A stretch of 64,000 nt of DNA, taken from Anaerolineae bacterium UTCFX1 (GTDB lineage: Bacteria > Chloroflexota > Anaerolineae > Anaerolineales > Villigracilaceae). Under the pieces are notes generated by a model. It was not told the origin of the DNA, searched no databases, and was given only the letters and a program-made list of their open reading frames with translations. The translations under genes were made by a program, and so were the position numbers. Shown here piece by piece: positions 17,097-25,496 of this stretch. The DNA is taken from NCBI GenBank assembly GCA_002050275.1, contig MWTB01000007.1, positions 61,598 to 125,597 on the forward strand. The letters are read 5' to 3'. Each line of letters begins with the position of its first letter. Position 1 is the stretch's first letter.

Positions 17097-19001
17097 CTAG
17101 CTCCCGAATATAAGCGCGGAGATCGCCCAGACCGCCAACGCCGAAAACTGACAAGCGAATAACCCGGCAAAAACGTAGATGACATACATCCAAGCGGACG
17201 TTTTCGCTTTGGCAGGCGACAGTCGAAGCGTTTGCCCAGCCGCCAGCGCCTTGGCGATATCCGTCGTCTGTTCGAAGCCGGCGCTCCAAAAAACATCGGC
17301 TTCGCTCTCGCCGACGATTAGCCGCGCGCCGCCGAACGATTTCATCCACGCCGCCAGATGAGAGGGCGCCGCAAACGCATCTACATCGGATAGAACCAGG
17401 GCTTGAGCGGGAGGCGCTTGCGCCAAATCAGCGTTAGCGTCAACGATCGTCGTCAAAATTGCAGGCGCGCGCTCCGCAAAAGCCTTTTGCGCCAATCCGC
17501 CAAACGATCCATCGTGATCTAGAATCAAAACGCGATAACGCGCTTGCGCCTCTTCTTGCGCGTCGTTTTTATAGCGGGCGTCCTTCCGCAAAATATGGAG
17601 GTGGTACCCAAAGACAATTGCAAATAAAATCAGCGTTTGCAAGGGATCGCGGATATCGTTCCATAAAGCGCCGAATTCCGCGGTTAACACGGCTGAAATC
17701 AGATAGAAAATTATAACGCTCGCAAGCGTCATGCCGCCTACCACGCAAGCGAATAGCGCGAAATACATATAGAATTTACGCACGACCGATCTGCGCGCAG
17801 AGGAGTTTTGCTCTTGCATAGCCTGCGCTTGCATAGAACGCCACGTCTTCAGCCATAATGGCAGCCCAATGCTCAATCCAGCCAACGACGCCGAAAAGCT
17901 GGAGACAAAATATCCTCCGTCAACTTGGGCGGCGGCAAAGACATCTAAAAGCGCAACGATCAAAACGTTGATGGAAGTAAAGGAAACGATTAACCCCACA
18001 CCCGCTAAAATATAGAAAAGCAGACGCCGTTTGCCAGCGCGGAGCGTTTCATCTTCTTCGAACGCGAATTGTCGATTCAGCCACATGCCATAATATGCCC
18101 AGATCAGCCCAAAGGGCGTTCCCAAAGAAATTGGCGCGCTGATATTTGCCATAAAATCGCGCCGCGCAATTTCTTGCGAACCGAGGACCTTCATCAAGAT
18201 TTGATGTATAAAACTTCCGCCGCACGATAAGGCGACGAACGCGCCGATTAAAGTCAACGCGTATAAAATAACGAGGCGTATGTATGAATCGCGTTCGGTC
18301 TTGTCGGATAAGGCGCTTTGTAGCGCGTTCCAAGCGGCGTACCAGATCGGTGCGCCGACCATCAGCATGACGATCGCGTTAAGGACTGGTTCGTCGGCGC
18401 TTAACGTTTGCGGTCGCCATGCGAGCATAAAGTTCAAGATTCCTTGCGCGCCGTATACGGTCAACGCCAGCCCGTACGCCATCCACGCAAAACGATATAA
18501 GCGGCGAATTCCAGCAAAGTTTTCTTTTTCGCGTATGGCGTTCCAATTGGTCTGTAATACGCGAAAGAAATAGGCGGCGATAATCAAATTGCTCAAGATA
18601 GCGATGGCATTATCCGCGAGAGTTTGCGAACCGCCTCCCGCGATCGCATAGCGGGCATACGAGTGAACAGACTCCAACGCCGCGCGGCTGATCAACGCCA
18701 GCAGGTTTTGTACTACGGGGATAAGCGTGCCCAGCAAAGCGCCATATAGAAAAATGGCGCGCAACATCGCCTCGTTCTCTTCGCTCTCCTTTGCGGAAGC
18801 CTTTTGCGCCCACAGCCAGTGAACTAGGAAGATCGGCGTTCCCACTAGAATTAAAGACAGCGCTTGCGCCAATAAAGTCGTGTCGCCGATTACCAAACCT
18901 TGCCTGAATATAGAACGCAGCAAGTTAATCAGACCCCATAACGTCGCTTCAAGGCTGACAGCGGCTACAGCGTAAAAATACAAACGTCGAATTGATTTCA
19001 T
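17097..19001 (-). CDS. DUF5671-repeat membrane protein
   Basis: A 634-aa protein with about 12 membrane segments in repeated four-helix blocks. Each block begins like RRLYFYAVAAVSLEATLWGL or RRLYRFAWMAYGLALTVYGA, the hallmark of DUF5671. Between the last blocks (about residues 480-590) lies a soluble domain without recognised motifs, then a final pair of membrane helices. Function unknown. The gene is monocistronic by spacing. Confidence 0.75.
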   Translation of the reverse strand: MKSIRRLYFYAVAAVSLEATLWGLINLLRSIFRQGLVIGDTTLLAQALSLILVGTPIFLVHWLWAQKASAKESEENEAMLRAIFLYGALLGTLIPVVQNLLALISRAALESVHSYARYAIAGGGSQTLADNAIAILSNLIIAAYFFRVLQTNWNAIREKENFAGIRRLYRFAWMAYGLALTVYGAQGILNFMLAWRPQTLSADEPVLNAIVMLMVGAPIWYAAWNALQSALSDKTERDSYIRLVILYALTLIGAFVALSCGGSFIHQILMKVLGSQEIARRDFMANISAPISLGTPFGLIWAYYGMWLNRQFAFEEDETLRAGKRRLLFYILAGVGLIVSFTSINVLIVALLDVFAAAQVDGGYFVSSFSASLAGLSIGLPLWLKTWRSMQAQAMQEQNSSARRSVVRKFYMYFALFACVVGGMTLASVIIFYLISAVLTAEFGALWNDIRDPLQTLILFAIVFGYHLHILRKDARYKNDAQEEAQARYRVLILDHDGSFGGLAQKAFAERAPAILTTIVDANADLAQAPPAQALVLSDVDAFAAPSHLAAWMKSFGGARLIVGESEADVFWSAGFEQTTDIAKALAAGQTLRLSPAKAKTSAWMYVIYVFAGLFACQFSALAVWAISALIFGS

Positions 19002-19053
19002 ACAAACTCCTTTGATCGCGCAATGCTAAGGGAGCGCGGCGCCTAAGGCGGGC

Positions 19054-19518
19054 TTAATAATCCTGATACCAGTCATAAGACCAATAGTAGTAAGGCATGG
19101 AAACCAATTTCCATGCGCCGTCTTGTTTCGCTAAAAACGCCTGATCGGAGGAAGAATAATTTGTCGGAAAAATATCCATGGATGCGCTGCGCATCGTCAG
19201 CGCGACATAAGCTTCATTCCCTGTAATTTCAGCCGCGCCAATTTCAACGCCTCCATCCGAGAAGCTGATATTCCCGTTCAAAAACGATCGCCGAAACTCC
19301 TCATAGGTAGGTTTATTCTCCAAGTCCGCCAGATAACCGTAGGCTTTCACATAATCTTTATTGATCGCCGCTAGAATATAATTGTGAACGACCGCCTGCG
19401 GAGCGCCTTCCGTTTGATATTCGCCGTCGTTGCGTCGAACGAAAAACAGGATCGCCGCCAAAATAATCAACGCGCCAATACCGATCAGTATGCCTGTTAA
19501 AAATTTATCCTGTTTCAT
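19054..19518 (-). CDS. membrane-anchored protein, DUF4878-like
   Basis: A 154-aa protein with one N-terminal membrane helix (LTGILIGIGALIILAAILFF) and an extracytoplasmic NTF2-like fold suggested by VVHNYILAAINKDYVKAYGYL and KQDGAWKLVSMPYYYW. The ATG at 19518 is chosen because ggagg lies 9 nt upstream; longer starts lack a ribosome site. Substrate or partner unknown. It is divergent from pepF. Confidence 0.65.
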   Translation of the reverse strand: MKQDKFLTGILIGIGALIILAAILFFVRRNDGEYQTEGAPQAVVHNYILAAINKDYVKAYGYLADLENKPTYEEFRRSFLNGNISFSDGGVEIGAAEITGNEAYVALTMRSASMDIFPTNYSSSDQAFLAKQDGAWKLVSMPYYYWSYDWYQDY

Positions 19519-19620
19519 AGAAGAGCCTCCAGTTGATATTGCTTTAATCATAACGTAAAATCCACAACGCATTCTGCATTTGTTATACTTAACCCATCTT
19601 TCTTTCAAGGAGTTTCAATC

Positions 19621-21423
19621 ATGGCCGCAAAAGCCCCTCGCTGGGATATGACCAACGTCTATCCTTCGCTCGATTCCAAGCAATTCAAAAACGCCATAAA
19701 AAAATACAAAGCGGAGCTGGACGAATTAGAAATTTTCCTTCAGAAGGCTGTCAAAGCCAATTCCAAAACCGATGCAAAGAGATTGGGCAAATTACTCGGA
19801 GAAGCGACGGAACGCTTCAACGCGCTCTTTAACCTCTCCGGCACGATCAGCCCCTATATCTATTCATTCGTCTCCACCGATTCGCGCAACAAAGAAGCGA
19901 TGCGCGCGCTCTCCGCGTTCGAGCAAATGTCGGTGCGAGCGAGCGTCCTCAATACTCAATTCCAAGCCTGGACCGGCGCGCTCGGACAAACCGCCATCAA
20001 GAAAGCCGCCAAAATGAACGCCTCGTCAAAATCGCACGAATTTGCGTTGCTCGAAACGGCGGAACAGTCCAAATACTTAATGAGTCCGGCGGAAGAAACC
20101 CTCGCCGCCGATCTGACCTTGAGCGGCGGCAACGCCTTCGGCAAGCTGCAAGGGACGGTCACGTCGCAAATGACGGTTGATTTTGAGCTGAACGGCAAGA
20201 CTCAAAAAATGCCGATGCCCGCCCTCATCAACCTGCGCTCGCATCCCGATGAAGCCACGCGCCGCCGCGGATACGAAGCCGAAAACAAAGCCTGGGAGAC
20301 GGTTCAAGAAACGCTGACGGCATGCATGAACGGCGTCAAAGGCGAAACGCTGACGCTGGATAAAAAGCGCGGGCGCGAAGACGCCCTTCACGCTTCTCTC
20401 GATTTCGCCCGCATCGATCGCTCAACTCTAAACGCCATGCTTAGCGCGATGAAAGATTCGTTCCCCATGTTCCAGCGATACTTCAAGAGCAAAGCCAAAC
20501 GCCTTGGAAAAAAGAAACTTGCTTGGTGGGATCTCTTCGCTCCGATGGGTAAAACCGATACCGTCTATTCGTGGAACGAAGCGCGCGACTTTATCACGCG
20601 CAACTTCAGCCAGTTTTCGCCGGAACTCGGCGCCTTCGCCAAACGCGCCTTCGATAATCATTGGATTGACGCTGAACAGCGCGAAGGCAAACGCGGCGGC
20701 GCATTCTGTATGGGCGTGGAAGGCGTGAAGGAAAGCCGCATTATGAGCAACTTTGACGGTTCATTCGATCAGGTCAGCACGCTGGCGCATGAACTCGGTC
20801 ATGCTTTTCATAATGAATGTGCATATCAAGCGGGTAAAACCCCCATTCAGCAAAATACGCCGATGACGCTGGCGGAGACCGCTTCGATCATGTGCGAAAC
20901 CATCGCCACTGAAGCCGCATTAAAAGAGATCGCCAACCCGCAAGAAGAACTTGCCGTGTTAGAAGCACAGATCAACGGCGCCTCGCAAACGATCGTGGAT
21001 ATTTACTCGCGCTACCTATTTGAGAAAGAAGTCTTCGAACGCCGCGCCAAATCGGAACTCTCCTCCGACGAGTTGAACGACATCATGGAGCGCGCTCAAA
21101 AAGCCGCCTATGGCGACGGGTTAGACGAACGCTACTTGCAAAAATATATGTGGACGTGGAAGCCTCATTATTATTCCAGCGGCTTCTCATTCTATAACTA
21201 CCCATACGCGTTTGGCTTGCTCTTTGCCACAGGCTTATACGCCATCTATCAAAAACGCGGCGCGGAATTCGTCCCCGCATATAAGGAACTGCTCGCCTCT
21301 ACCGGCGAAGCGCGCGCGGCTGACCTTGCCGATAAATTCGGCATCAACATTCGCACAAAGAAATTCTGGGCGGACAGCCTCGCTATCATCGGCAAGCGCG
21401 TAGACCGGTACTGCAAACTATAG
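19621..21423 (+). CDS. pepF: M3-family oligoendopeptidase F
   Basis: A 600-aa cytoplasmic zinc metallopeptidase that degrades oligopeptides. The active-site HExxH is in LAHELGHAFHNE, and the third zinc ligand lies in TPMTLAETASIMCET. The N-terminal helical domain and length fit the PepF/M3B group. The ATG at 19621 has aaggag 9 nt upstream, and a TATACT -10 box lies at 19584-19589. Confidence 0.95.
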   Translation: MAAKAPRWDMTNVYPSLDSKQFKNAIKKYKAELDELEIFLQKAVKANSKTDAKRLGKLLGEATERFNALFNLSGTISPYIYSFVSTDSRNKEAMRALSAFEQMSVRASVLNTQFQAWTGALGQTAIKKAAKMNASSKSHEFALLETAEQSKYLMSPAEETLAADLTLSGGNAFGKLQGTVTSQMTVDFELNGKTQKMPMPALINLRSHPDEATRRRGYEAENKAWETVQETLTACMNGVKGETLTLDKKRGREDALHASLDFARIDRSTLNAMLSAMKDSFPMFQRYFKSKAKRLGKKKLAWWDLFAPMGKTDTVYSWNEARDFITRNFSQFSPELGAFAKRAFDNHWIDAEQREGKRGGAFCMGVEGVKESRIMSNFDGSFDQVSTLAHELGHAFHNECAYQAGKTPIQQNTPMTLAETASIMCETIATEAALKEIANPQEELAVLEAQINGASQTIVDIYSRYLFEKEVFERRAKSELSSDELNDIMERAQKAAYGDGLDERYLQKYMWTWKPHYYSSGFSFYNYPYAFGLLFATGLYAIYQKRGAEFVPAYKELLASTGEARAADLADKFGINIRTKKFWADSLAIIGKRVDRYCKL

Positions 21424-21430
21424 CGCAGCC

Positions 21431-21880
21431 ATGTCGAGAACAAGATTCTTCCTCGTTTTTTCTGCATTAGCTCTTGCCGCGCTGGCGTGCAACGCATTGA
21501 CTCCTTCTGCGCCGATGCAAAACGCTCCCACGGACGGTCTTCCTCGCACTGAAGACGACGTTCCGCGCATAGACGTTGACGCGGCAAAAGAAGCGCTCGA
21601 CAGCGGTGCAGCGATCCTTGTGGACGTACGCAGTAAAGCCGCATACGCAGAAAGTCACATCTCGGGCGCGCTTTCCATTCCATTAGACGTGTTCGAGATT
21701 AACATCAACGACTCCAACCTCGATAAAGCGCAATGGATCATCACCTACTGCACCTGACCGAACGAACATACGAGCGCCCGTGCGGCGTTCCTCATGTTGC
21801 GCAACGGATACGCGCGTGTCGAAGCGATTCGCGGCGGTTTTGAAGCGTGGCTCAATGCGGGATATCCGGTAGAACCGTAG
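21431..21880 (+). CDS. rhodanese-like lipoprotein with in-frame UGA (candidate selenoprotein)
   Basis: Reading from ATG 21431, a lipoprotein signal (LALAALACN) leads into a single rhodanese domain: VDVRSKAAYAESHISGALSI, then ITYCT, then UGA at codon 109 (21755-21757). The same frame continues for 40 codons as PNEHTSARAAFLMLRNGY and IRGGFEAWLNAGYPVEP to a TAG at 21878. The continuation is the conserved C-terminal half of the domain. In related proteins the loop reads Y-C-x-C-PNE, so the UGA replaces a Cys codon. A hairpin that fits the bacterial SECIS rules follows. Alternatives are a nonsense mutation, with a truncated product of 108 aa, or readthrough. It follows pepF with a 7-base gap. Confidence 0.7.
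21772..21790 (+). promoter_or_regulatory. bSECIS-like hairpin
   Basis: A 7-bp stem GAGCGCC/GGCGTTC (one G-U pair) with the 5-nt loop CGTGC. The loop begins 22 nt after the UGA and has G in its second position. Both features lie within the ranges described for bacterial selenocysteine insertion elements. GC-rich coding DNA makes chance hairpins common, so this is suggestive only. Confidence 0.45.
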
Positions 21881-21905
21881 GACAAGGTTAACCTTGCCCT
21901 ACAAA
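21878..21905. repeat. palindromic repeat, left flank of VOC gene
   Basis: taggacaaggttaacc followed by ttgccctacaaaa, nearly self-complementary around ggttaacc. A diverged copy lies at 22274-22301, so the VOC gene is bracketed by two directly oriented copies. Confidence 0.65.
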
Positions 21906-21909
21906 AGCA

Positions 21910-22275
21910 ATGACTATCCTCTCCATTGATCACGTGCAATTGGCAATGCCCGAAGGCGGGGAAGAAAATGCGCGGGCATTTTATGTTCGCGTTCTTGGTT
22001 TCGTGGAAGTTCCGAAACCCGCCGAACTTGCGAAGCGCGGAGGCGCGTGGTTTGAGTCTGGGAATGTTCAAATGCACGTCGGCGTCGAAAAAGATTTCCG
22101 CCCCGCGCGCAAGGCGCATCCCGCGCTCCTCGTAGACGATCTCGATTCGCTCCTCGAAAAGATCCAAGTCGCGGGCTGCGAATGGGACTCATCACAGCCT
22201 CCGCTGGAGGGGTTCAAGCGCGCGCATGTGTTCGACCCGTTTGGAAACCGCATCGAGTTGATGGAAAAAGTGTAG
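21910..22275 (+). CDS. VOC/glyoxalase-superfamily protein
   Basis: A 121-aa protein of the vicinal-oxygen-chelate fold: IDHVQLAMPEGGEENARAFY, GGAWFESGNVQMHVG and FKRAHVFDPFGNRIELME. Metal-ligand positions are His8, His76 or a neighbour, and the C-terminal Glu of NRIELME. The actual reaction cannot be assigned. The gene is bracketed by related palindromic repeats and followed by a strong terminator. Confidence 0.85.
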   Translation: MTILSIDHVQLAMPEGGEENARAFYVRVLGFVEVPKPAELAKRGGAWFESGNVQMHVGVEKDFRPARKAHPALLVDDLDSLLEKIQVAGCEWDSSQPPLEGFKRAHVFDPFGNRIELMEKV

Positions 22276-22301
22276 GACAGAGTTAATTTTGCCCTGCAAA
22301 A
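22274..22301. repeat. palindromic repeat, right flank of VOC gene
   Basis: taggacagagttaatt followed by ttgccctgcaaaa, matching the copy at 21878 at most positions. It overlaps the VOC stop codon. Confidence 0.6.
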
Positions 22302-22302
22302 T

Positions 22303-22335
22303 AAAAAGCCCACGTCGCACGACGTGGGCTTTTTT
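22303..22335. terminator. bidirectional intrinsic terminator
   Basis: A perfect 9-bp stem gcccacgtc/gacgtgggc with GCAC loop, flanked by A5 on the left and T6 on the right. It serves both the VOC gene (plus) and glutamate dehydrogenase (minus). Confidence 0.92.
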
Positions 22336-22353
22336 ACCGCCAGCAGAAATCGG

Positions 22354-23649
22354 TTAACTTCCGTGAATCCAACCGCGCAGCCGCATCGCGTCTACCACGC
22401 GCTGAATGGAAACCATGTATGCCGCATCGCGCATGCCTACGCCTTTATCTTGCGACATCTTCAAAACGCCGTGGAATGCCTCGGTCATGCGCGCGTCGAG
22501 ACGATCAAAGACTTCTTGCTTCGCCCAATAAAAGTTCATGTCGTTTTGAACGCCTTCAAAATACGAAGTCGTTACGCCGCCAGCGTTGCAGAGGAAATCG
22601 GGAACGGTGAAAATCTTCATCTCTTTAAGATGTTCGTCCGCTTCCGGCGTGGTGGGACCGTTCGCGCCTTCCGCTAGAATTTTCACGGTTTTGGAAATTT
22701 TCTGAACCGTATCGGCGTTGACCTGATTCTCAAGCGCGGCAGGAATCAAAACGTCTACGTCTTTGGCAATCCATGCATCACCGTCCTCGGCGACATACCC
22801 GGCGGCAAGCGCCTTTTCCTTATCAATCGTACCGTAAGGATCGGTGATCGAAAAGAGGAAATGTGCATCCACACCGTCTTTGTGACTATATGTGTAGGAT
22901 TTTTTATCGTTGCGATCCCAACAAGATACACAAACCACGCGTCCGCCCAGAATTTCGGTAAACCCGATAGCGGCATGCCGCGCGACGTTGCCGAAACCTT
23001 GAATAGATGCGGTCGCTTTTTTCGGATCTATCTTAAGCTGTTTCATCGCTTCGCGAATCGTGTAGATGACGCCGAAACCGGTCGCTTCCGTGCGCCCTTG
23101 CGAGCCGCCGCTGCCGACCGGTTTACCGGTAAACGCACCGGGCGTAAACTCGCCGGTCAATTTGGAATATTCATCCATCATCCAGCCCATCATCTGCGCG
23201 TTGGTGCCAACGTCTGGCGCGGGGATATCTTGCCGCGGTCCGATATTTTTGACCATCTGCCGCACCCAGCCGCGACAAAGTTGTTCCTTCTCGCCGACAG
23301 ATAATTTCGACGGGTCCACGACGACCCCGCCCTTGCCGCCGCCCAGCGGAATATCCACCACCGCGCATTTCCACGTCATCCACATGGAAAGAGCGCGTAC
23401 AGTGTCGAGCGTCTCATTCGCCGCAAAACGGATGCCGCCTTTGCCGGGTCCGCGCACGTCATTGTGCTGCACGCGAAAGCCGGTAAATACCTGAAGCGCG
23501 CCATCGTCCATTCGCACGGGAATGCGGAAGGTAAATTCACGCGAGGGCCAGCGCAACACCTCGCGTACGCCCGCGTCTAAATTTAACTGTCCAGCAACAT
23601 GGTCGAATTGTTGCTGCGCGATTTGAAAAGCGTTTGTGTTTTCTGACAT
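22354..23649 (-). CDS. gdhA: glutamate dehydrogenase (Glu/Leu/Phe/Val family)
   Basis: A 431-aa enzyme that interconverts glutamate and 2-oxoglutarate plus ammonium. It has the substrate-binding glycine-rich segment PLGGGKGGVVVDPSKLS, catalytic-region APDVGTNAQMMGWMMDEY, and the Rossmann motif IQGFGNVARHAAIGF. The length matches hexameric NAD(P)-dependent forms. An aggag site lies 10 nt ahead of the ATG. A hairpin in the leader (23679-23705) may be the end of the upstream gene. Confidence 0.96.
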   Translation of the reverse strand: MSENTNAFQIAQQQFDHVAGQLNLDAGVREVLRWPSREFTFRIPVRMDDGALQVFTGFRVQHNDVRGPGKGGIRFAANETLDTVRALSMWMTWKCAVVDIPLGGGKGGVVVDPSKLSVGEKEQLCRGWVRQMVKNIGPRQDIPAPDVGTNAQMMGWMMDEYSKLTGEFTPGAFTGKPVGSGGSQGRTEATGFGVIYTIREAMKQLKIDPKKATASIQGFGNVARHAAIGFTEILGGRVVCVSCWDRNDKKSYTYSHKDGVDAHFLFSITDPYGTIDKEKALAAGYVAEDGDAWIAKDVDVLIPAALENQVNADTVQKISKTVKILAEGANGPTTPEADEHLKEMKIFTVPDFLCNAGGVTTSYFEGVQNDMNFYWAKQEVFDRLDARMTEAFHGVLKMSQDKGVGMRDAAYMVSIQRVVDAMRLRGWIHGS

Positions 23650-23678
23650 GATACGTTCGCTCCTAAACTGATAATATA

Positions 23679-23705
23679 AACGGGCATCCCAAAGGGAAGC
23701 CCGTT
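23679..23705 (-). terminator. hairpin in the gdhA upstream region
   Basis: aacgggc and gcccgtt pair around an inner tccc/ggga stem with an AAA loop. On the minus strand it is followed by tatatt rather than a T run, so it is a weak terminator for the gene ending at 23847, or a leader structure. Confidence 0.45.
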
Positions 23706-23846
23706 GTTAGAGAAATAGAACGCGATGGATTGTTGTCCCGTCATCGTTTCCATAGCGTAAGGGTATCACGAGACTCAATTAACCGTCAATACGCTAATCG
23801 CGCCGTTCAAAATACCGGCTAAGGTCTTCGTCCAGCCTGTATTACA

Positions 23847-24206
23847 TTACTCGTAGAAATCTTCATCAGCATCGTCCTCGCTGTCGAACTCATATTCAAC
23901 CTGATCGCCATTAAGATGCACCCACAGCAGCAACATATGGCCATCGGACGTTTCCACGTTGCGCGCCGCAAAGATAGGCGCGCGTTGTTCTTCTCCGTCA
24001 TCGTCGCGATAATAAAGATGAATGGGAGCCTTTGCATTCCACGCTCGGTAACAGCGTTCGACCAACGCGGGCCCGTTAAACGTCCGCAGACGAGTCAGCG
24101 CAGGGCTAAAATATTGAGCGCTTTCGTTCAGCCCCAACGCCCAGCCGTCGTTTACCGCCTCGAAAATAGGCGGCGGTCCTTCGATAATTGTGATTTTTTC
24201 GTCCAT
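23847..24206 (-). CDS. conserved hypothetical protein, 119 aa
   Basis: Not recognised. The protein starts MDEKITIIEGPPPIFEAVND, has an aromatic core (LYYRDDDGEEQRAPIFAARN, MLLLWVHLNGDQVEYEF), and ends with a strongly acidic tail (DSEDDADEDFYE). No signal peptide or membrane segment. The upstream TATAGT at about 24 bases before... the ATG (minus strand) is a plausible -10. It looks like a small soluble single-domain protein. Confidence 0.6.
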   Translation of the reverse strand: MDEKITIIEGPPPIFEAVNDGWALGLNESAQYFSPALTRLRTFNGPALVERCYRAWNAKAPIHLYYRDDDGEEQRAPIFAARNVETSDGHMLLLWVHLNGDQVEYEFDSEDDADEDFYE

Positions 24207-24312
24207 TGCGACAAAACTATACCATAAAAAAAGAGCGAAGATTCTTGCAGTTTATTCAACTTTAAGTAAAAGCTTCCATATTGCAGTATTGTAGCGGGCG
24301 TTTACATCTATT

Positions 24313-25329
24313 TTATAAACTTTCTATAATTTGTTTCGCCAGCCCCGGTCCACGATAGACCAGCCCCGTGTACACTTGAACAAGACTCGCTCCCAGCGCG
24401 AGTCTTTTCTTTGCGTCGTCAGGACTCGCGATTCCGCCCACGCTCACGATCGGGACTCTCCCATTTGCGAGTTTCACCACCCGACTCAACACCGCCTCGC
24501 TCCGACCTTTGAGCGGACCGCCGCTTAGCCCACCGATCTCGCCCTTCAAGTTTGATCGCACTCCCTCGCGCGATACTGTTGTGTTCGTGGCGATGATCCC
24601 GTCCATTTTTTTATCGAGGATGACTCCGATTGCATCATCCAATTCTTCATCGCTCATGTCGGGTGAAATCTTTACGAGGATCGGGCATGTAACTTGTAAC
24701 TTGTAACGTTCAACTTGAATTTCGCCCAACAACCCCTCCAACATCTCGCGCCCTTGCAACCTCCGCAGCCCCACCGTATTCGGCGATGAAATATTGATCG
24801 TCAAATAATCTGCCAGCGGCGCAAAGGCTTTCATCAACTCAACATAATCCCGCGCGACTTCTTCAAGAGGCGTATCCTTATTCTTCCCCAAATTAACTCC
24901 AAGGATCATGTCGTTGCGAGGAGCCGCGGAGCGGCGACGAAGCAATCTCCTCGAAACATATTTCATGCCGCGCGAAGGAAACCCCATCCGATTGATCACC
25001 GCTTCATCCTCCGCCAGCCGAAACACGCGCGGACGCGGATTCCCAGCCTGAGGCTTCGGCGTGACCGTGCCCACTTCGATGTGACCGAATCCCAGCGCGG
25101 CGAGTCCGCGAACGGCAACGCCGTCCTTGTCATATCCCGCCGCGAGACCAACTGGATTTCTAAACGTTAATCCAAATGCTTGAACGGGTCTTGCTTCTGT
25201 TTTATAGAGTTGTGCGAGAAGAAAATTGGAAAGTGGAAAGTTCCCAGCAACGCGCAATGCTTGAAGTGTAAGTTGATGAGAAGTTTCAGACTCAAATGAA
25301 AACAGAAGCGGTCGAAAAAGAGAAAACAT
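24313..25329 (-). CDS. pyrD: quinone-dependent dihydroorotate dehydrogenase
   Basis: A 338-aa class 2 enzyme. The amphipathic N-terminus MFSLFRPLLFSFESETSHQL docks on the membrane, FMN-site residues are in GLAAGYDKDGVAVRGLAALG, and the catalytic Ser lies in INISSPNTVGLR. It oxidises dihydroorotate and passes electrons to quinone. The gene carries two heptad arrays and a palindromic element in frame. The last encodes SRRLLRRRSAAPRNDM where relatives have a variable loop before GVNLGKN. Its ribosome site is supplied by a nonamer-repeat half element. Confidence 0.95.
   Translation of the reverse strand: MFSLFRPLLFSFESETSHQLTLQALRVAGNFPLSNFLLAQLYKTEARPVQAFGLTFRNPVGLAAGYDKDGVAVRGLAALGFGHIEVGTVTPKPQAGNPRPRVFRLAEDEAVINRMGFPSRGMKYVSRRLLRRRSAAPRNDMILGVNLGKNKDTPLEEVARDYVELMKAFAPLADYLTINISSPNTVGLRRLQGREMLEGLLGEIQVERYKLQVTCPILVKISPDMSDEELDDAIGVILDKKMDGIIATNTTVSREGVRSNLKGEIGGLSGGPLKGRSEAVLSRVVKLANGRVPIVSVGGIASPDDAKKRLALGASLVQVYTGLVYRGPGLAKQIIESL
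24689..24716. repeat. 7-nt-periodic repeat array in pyrD
   Basis: Heptamers gtaactt, gtaactt, gtaacgt, tcaactt within pyrD, encoding the QVERYKLQVTC surface stretch. No frame change results. Confidence 0.75.
24911..24953. repeat. palindromic element embedded in pyrD
   Basis: tcgttgcgaggagccgcgg, then agcggcgacgaagcaatctc. This is the same family as the element between pdxS and pdxT. It is read through as SRRLLRRRSAAPRNDM. Confidence 0.8.
25225..25245. repeat. short 7-nt-periodic array in pyrD 5' region
   Basis: attggaa, agtggaa, agttccc inside pyrD, encoding part of the loop GNFPLSNFL. Three units only, so weaker than the other arrays. Confidence 0.5.
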
Positions 25330-25334
25330 TTTCC

Positions 25335-25363
25335 TTCGTGCTCCCTTGCGCCCTTCGTGTTTA
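25335..25363. repeat. half nonamer element supplying the pyrD ribosome site
   Basis: ccttcgtgctcccttgcgc then ccttcgtgt, one arm of a 9/10-nt-periodic element. On the minus strand it reads as acgaagg-type units, and the last one, gaagg, lies 4 nt ahead of the pyrD ATG. Confidence 0.55.
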
Positions 25364-25382
25364 AAACCTCTTCTGCCCGCTT

Positions 25383-25496
25383 TTATTCAGAAAATATTGG
25401 ATCACTTCTTCTTCGGGATGCGGAACATTCATCAACGCGAACATCGCCGCCTCCGCCTGCGTTGATGATGGTGGCTGTGAAAGTGTGTTTTTTCAT
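25383..25496 (-). pseudogene. DUF1905 gene remnant
   Basis: A 37-codon frame starting MKKHTFTATIINAGGGG, the characteristic start of DUF1905 proteins, and then diverging into DVRVDECSASRRRSD. In a second frame the same DNA reads MFALMNVPHPEEEVIQYF, the tail of something unrelated, so two gene ends appear fused by a deletion. Its ATG overlaps the stop of the NUDIX gene. Confidence 0.6.
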
